This document shows positions 63,111 through 64,000 of a DNA stretch of 64,000 nucleotides, in pieces. The notes under the pieces are model-generated. The model did not search any database. It had not been told where the DNA came from and was given only the letters and a program-made list of their open reading frames with translations. Source of the stretch: Opacimonas sp014872805 (GTDB taxonomy: Bacteria; Pseudomonadota; Gammaproteobacteria; Enterobacterales; Alteromonadaceae); NCBI GenBank assembly GCA_014872805.1, contig WKFN01000008.1:1-64000 (forward strand). Reading direction: 5' to 3'. Made by a program: the position numbers and the translations under genes. Each line of letters begins with the position of its first letter. The stretch's first letter is position 1.

Positions 63111-64000
63111 ATGGGTCAGTCTGAGCACGAAGAGATCTTACAAAGCATCAACAAATACGCGCAAGTCTTTAATGCCATGGTCAAAGATACGTTATTAAAG
63201 CAGGGCCAAGAAGGCCAATCCATGGAAAACATGAAAGGCATGTTTGATCCGAATAAGCTGGTTTCTTTGTTATCTGACCAAGTTGAAATTGATTCGGCCA
63301 AACTGCTTCAGTCGCAAATGCGTTTTATGGAACAACAAACGGCGCTTTGGCAACAAGCGTCGATGGCTTTTATGGGCGAGCAATTTAATCCCATCATTAA
63401 TGAAACCAAAGGCGACAATCGATTTAAACATGATGAGTGGAGCAATAACCCTGCATTTAATTATATGAAGCAAGCGTATTTGCTCAATTCACAAATGCTC
63501 GAAAACGTAGTGGATGCCTTGCACTTTAAAGACGACAAAACCGCAGAGCAAGTGAAGTTCTATACCCGCCAATACATCAGTTCAGTCTCCCCGACAAACT
63601 ATGTGTTGACCAATCCTGAGGTATGCGAAGAGATCCTCAAATCCAACGGCGAAAGCATCCTTAAAGGAATGCAAAATTTCATGGCGGATTTGGAACAGAG
63701 TCCCTTAGAAGCCTTCAAAATTACCCAAACTGACCCTGATGCGTTTAAGGTTGGCGAAAATCTTGCAACCACTGAAGGTCAGGTGATCTTCAAAAATGAA
63801 CTGATTGAACTGATTCATTACACGCCCAAAACTGAAAAAACGTTCAAAAACCCGATTCTATTTACGCCACCGTTTATCAACAAATATTATGTGCTTGATC
63901 TAGATTACAAAAAATCCATGGTTCGTTCGTTATTAGAAGCGGGCTATGAAGTCTTTATGATTAGCTGGGTCAACCCCGATGCAAGCTTAGCTGAGGTGGA
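63111..64000 (+). CDS. phaC: Class I poly(3-hydroxyalkanoate) synthase (N-terminal part)
   Basis: The frame runs off the right edge. The visible 296 codons match the N-terminal region of PhaC: FTRQYISSVSPTNYVLTNPEV-type text (seen as YTRQYISSVSPTN), KNELIELIHYTPKT, PILFTPPFINKYYVLDL and FMISWVNPD. The catalytic cysteine of the lipase-like box lies beyond 64000. ATG 63111 has AAGGA six bases upstream. An in-frame ATG at 63042 adds 23 residues and is a possible alternative. The enzyme polymerises 3-hydroxyacyl-CoA into storage granules. Confidence 0.9.
   Translation, partial: MGQSEHEEILQSINKYAQVFNAMVKDTLLKQGQEGQSMENMKGMFDPNKLVSLLSDQVEIDSAKLLQSQMRFMEQQTALWQQASMAFMGEQFNPIINETKGDNRFKHDEWSNNPAFNYMKQAYLLNSQMLENVVDALHFKDDKTAEQVKFYTRQYISSVSPTNYVLTNPEVCEEILKSNGESILKGMQNFMADLEQSPLEAFKITQTDPDAFKVGENLATTEGQVIFKNELIELIHYTPKTEKTFKNPILFTPPFINKYYVLDLDYKKSMVRSLLEAGYEVFMISWVNPDASLAEV

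Noticed and set aside
1..64000. CRISPR arrays, tRNA or rRNA genes, prophage or defence island
   Set aside because: No regularly spaced repeats, cloverleaf-like segments, phage structural genes or restriction genes were seen; Dam is the orphan housekeeping methylase in conserved context.

Overview
The window is a chromosomal segment of a gammaproteobacterium, most likely a marine Alteromonadales-type bacterium. The main evidence is gene order. The run yibN-grxC-secB-gpsA-trmL lies divergent from gpmM-envC-yibQ, and the run mrcA | pilMNOPQ-aroK-aroB-damX-dam-rpe-trpS-pabA-astC follows the classical gammaproteobacterial order. An argCBFGH+A operon, dam, barA-type signalling domains, DUF2982, DUF2970 and TorF families fit the same group. 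Almost all of the window is coding. I see no tRNA, rRNA, prophage, integron or CRISPR array.

Layout. 1-101: tail of an IS3-family element. 140-4680: orn, rsgA, psd, a DMT exporter, a glycerophosphodiesterase and a lone MerC protein. 4755-11784: a decayed yibQ, then envC, gpmM, the yibN-grxC-secB-gpsA run, trmL and a PldB-like hydrolase. 11905-18884: the arginine operon argCBFGHA, with paired ArgR boxes over its promoter and an intrinsic terminator inside its leader. 18886-23279: malic enzyme and PBP1A. 23545-29805: pilMNOPQ, aroK and aroB. 29812-34936: a damX remnant, dam, three accessory genes (DUF2970, a small anchored protein, a TorF-like porin), rpe, trpS and pabA. 35168-40603: arginine catabolism (astC, astA, astD), a DUF1338 oxygenase-family gene and a hydrolase-fold protein without its nucleophile. 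40583-44927: parC, a REC-HPt protein resembling the C-terminus of BarA, and DUF2982. 45056-50112: an RND efflux pump with a divergent TetR regulator and a near-ideal operator. 50194-57528: pyrB, hemL, a divergent Dyp-type peroxidase, gamma-glutamyltransferase and an S9 peptidase. 57664-59449: glnK-amtB with a sigma-54 type promoter, NtrC-like sites and a terminator. 59724-64000: a proline-rich anchored protein, PBP1B and the start of a PHA synthase.

How the genes work together. Arginine synthesis and arginine breakdown are both encoded here, and both have ArgR-like sites upstream, so opposite control by one regulator is plausible. Nitrogen assimilation (glnK-amtB) has its own sigma-54 control. 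Cell-wall synthesis (PBP1A, PBP1B, EnvC) and type IV pilus assembly are well represented.

Gene decay recurs. yibQ carries a frameshift and a nonsense codon, damX is reduced to its SPOR end with an in-frame stop, and the REC-HPt gene looks like a barA tail. cysE and gph are absent from positions where synteny would place them. The least expected items are the terminator between the ArgR-controlled promoter and argC, the Dyp peroxidase whose GXXDG motif lacks its aspartate, the alpha/beta hydrolase with glycine in place of the catalytic serine, and a 41-base interrupted palindrome upstream of ggt. I found no clear new multi-gene defence or mobile system.
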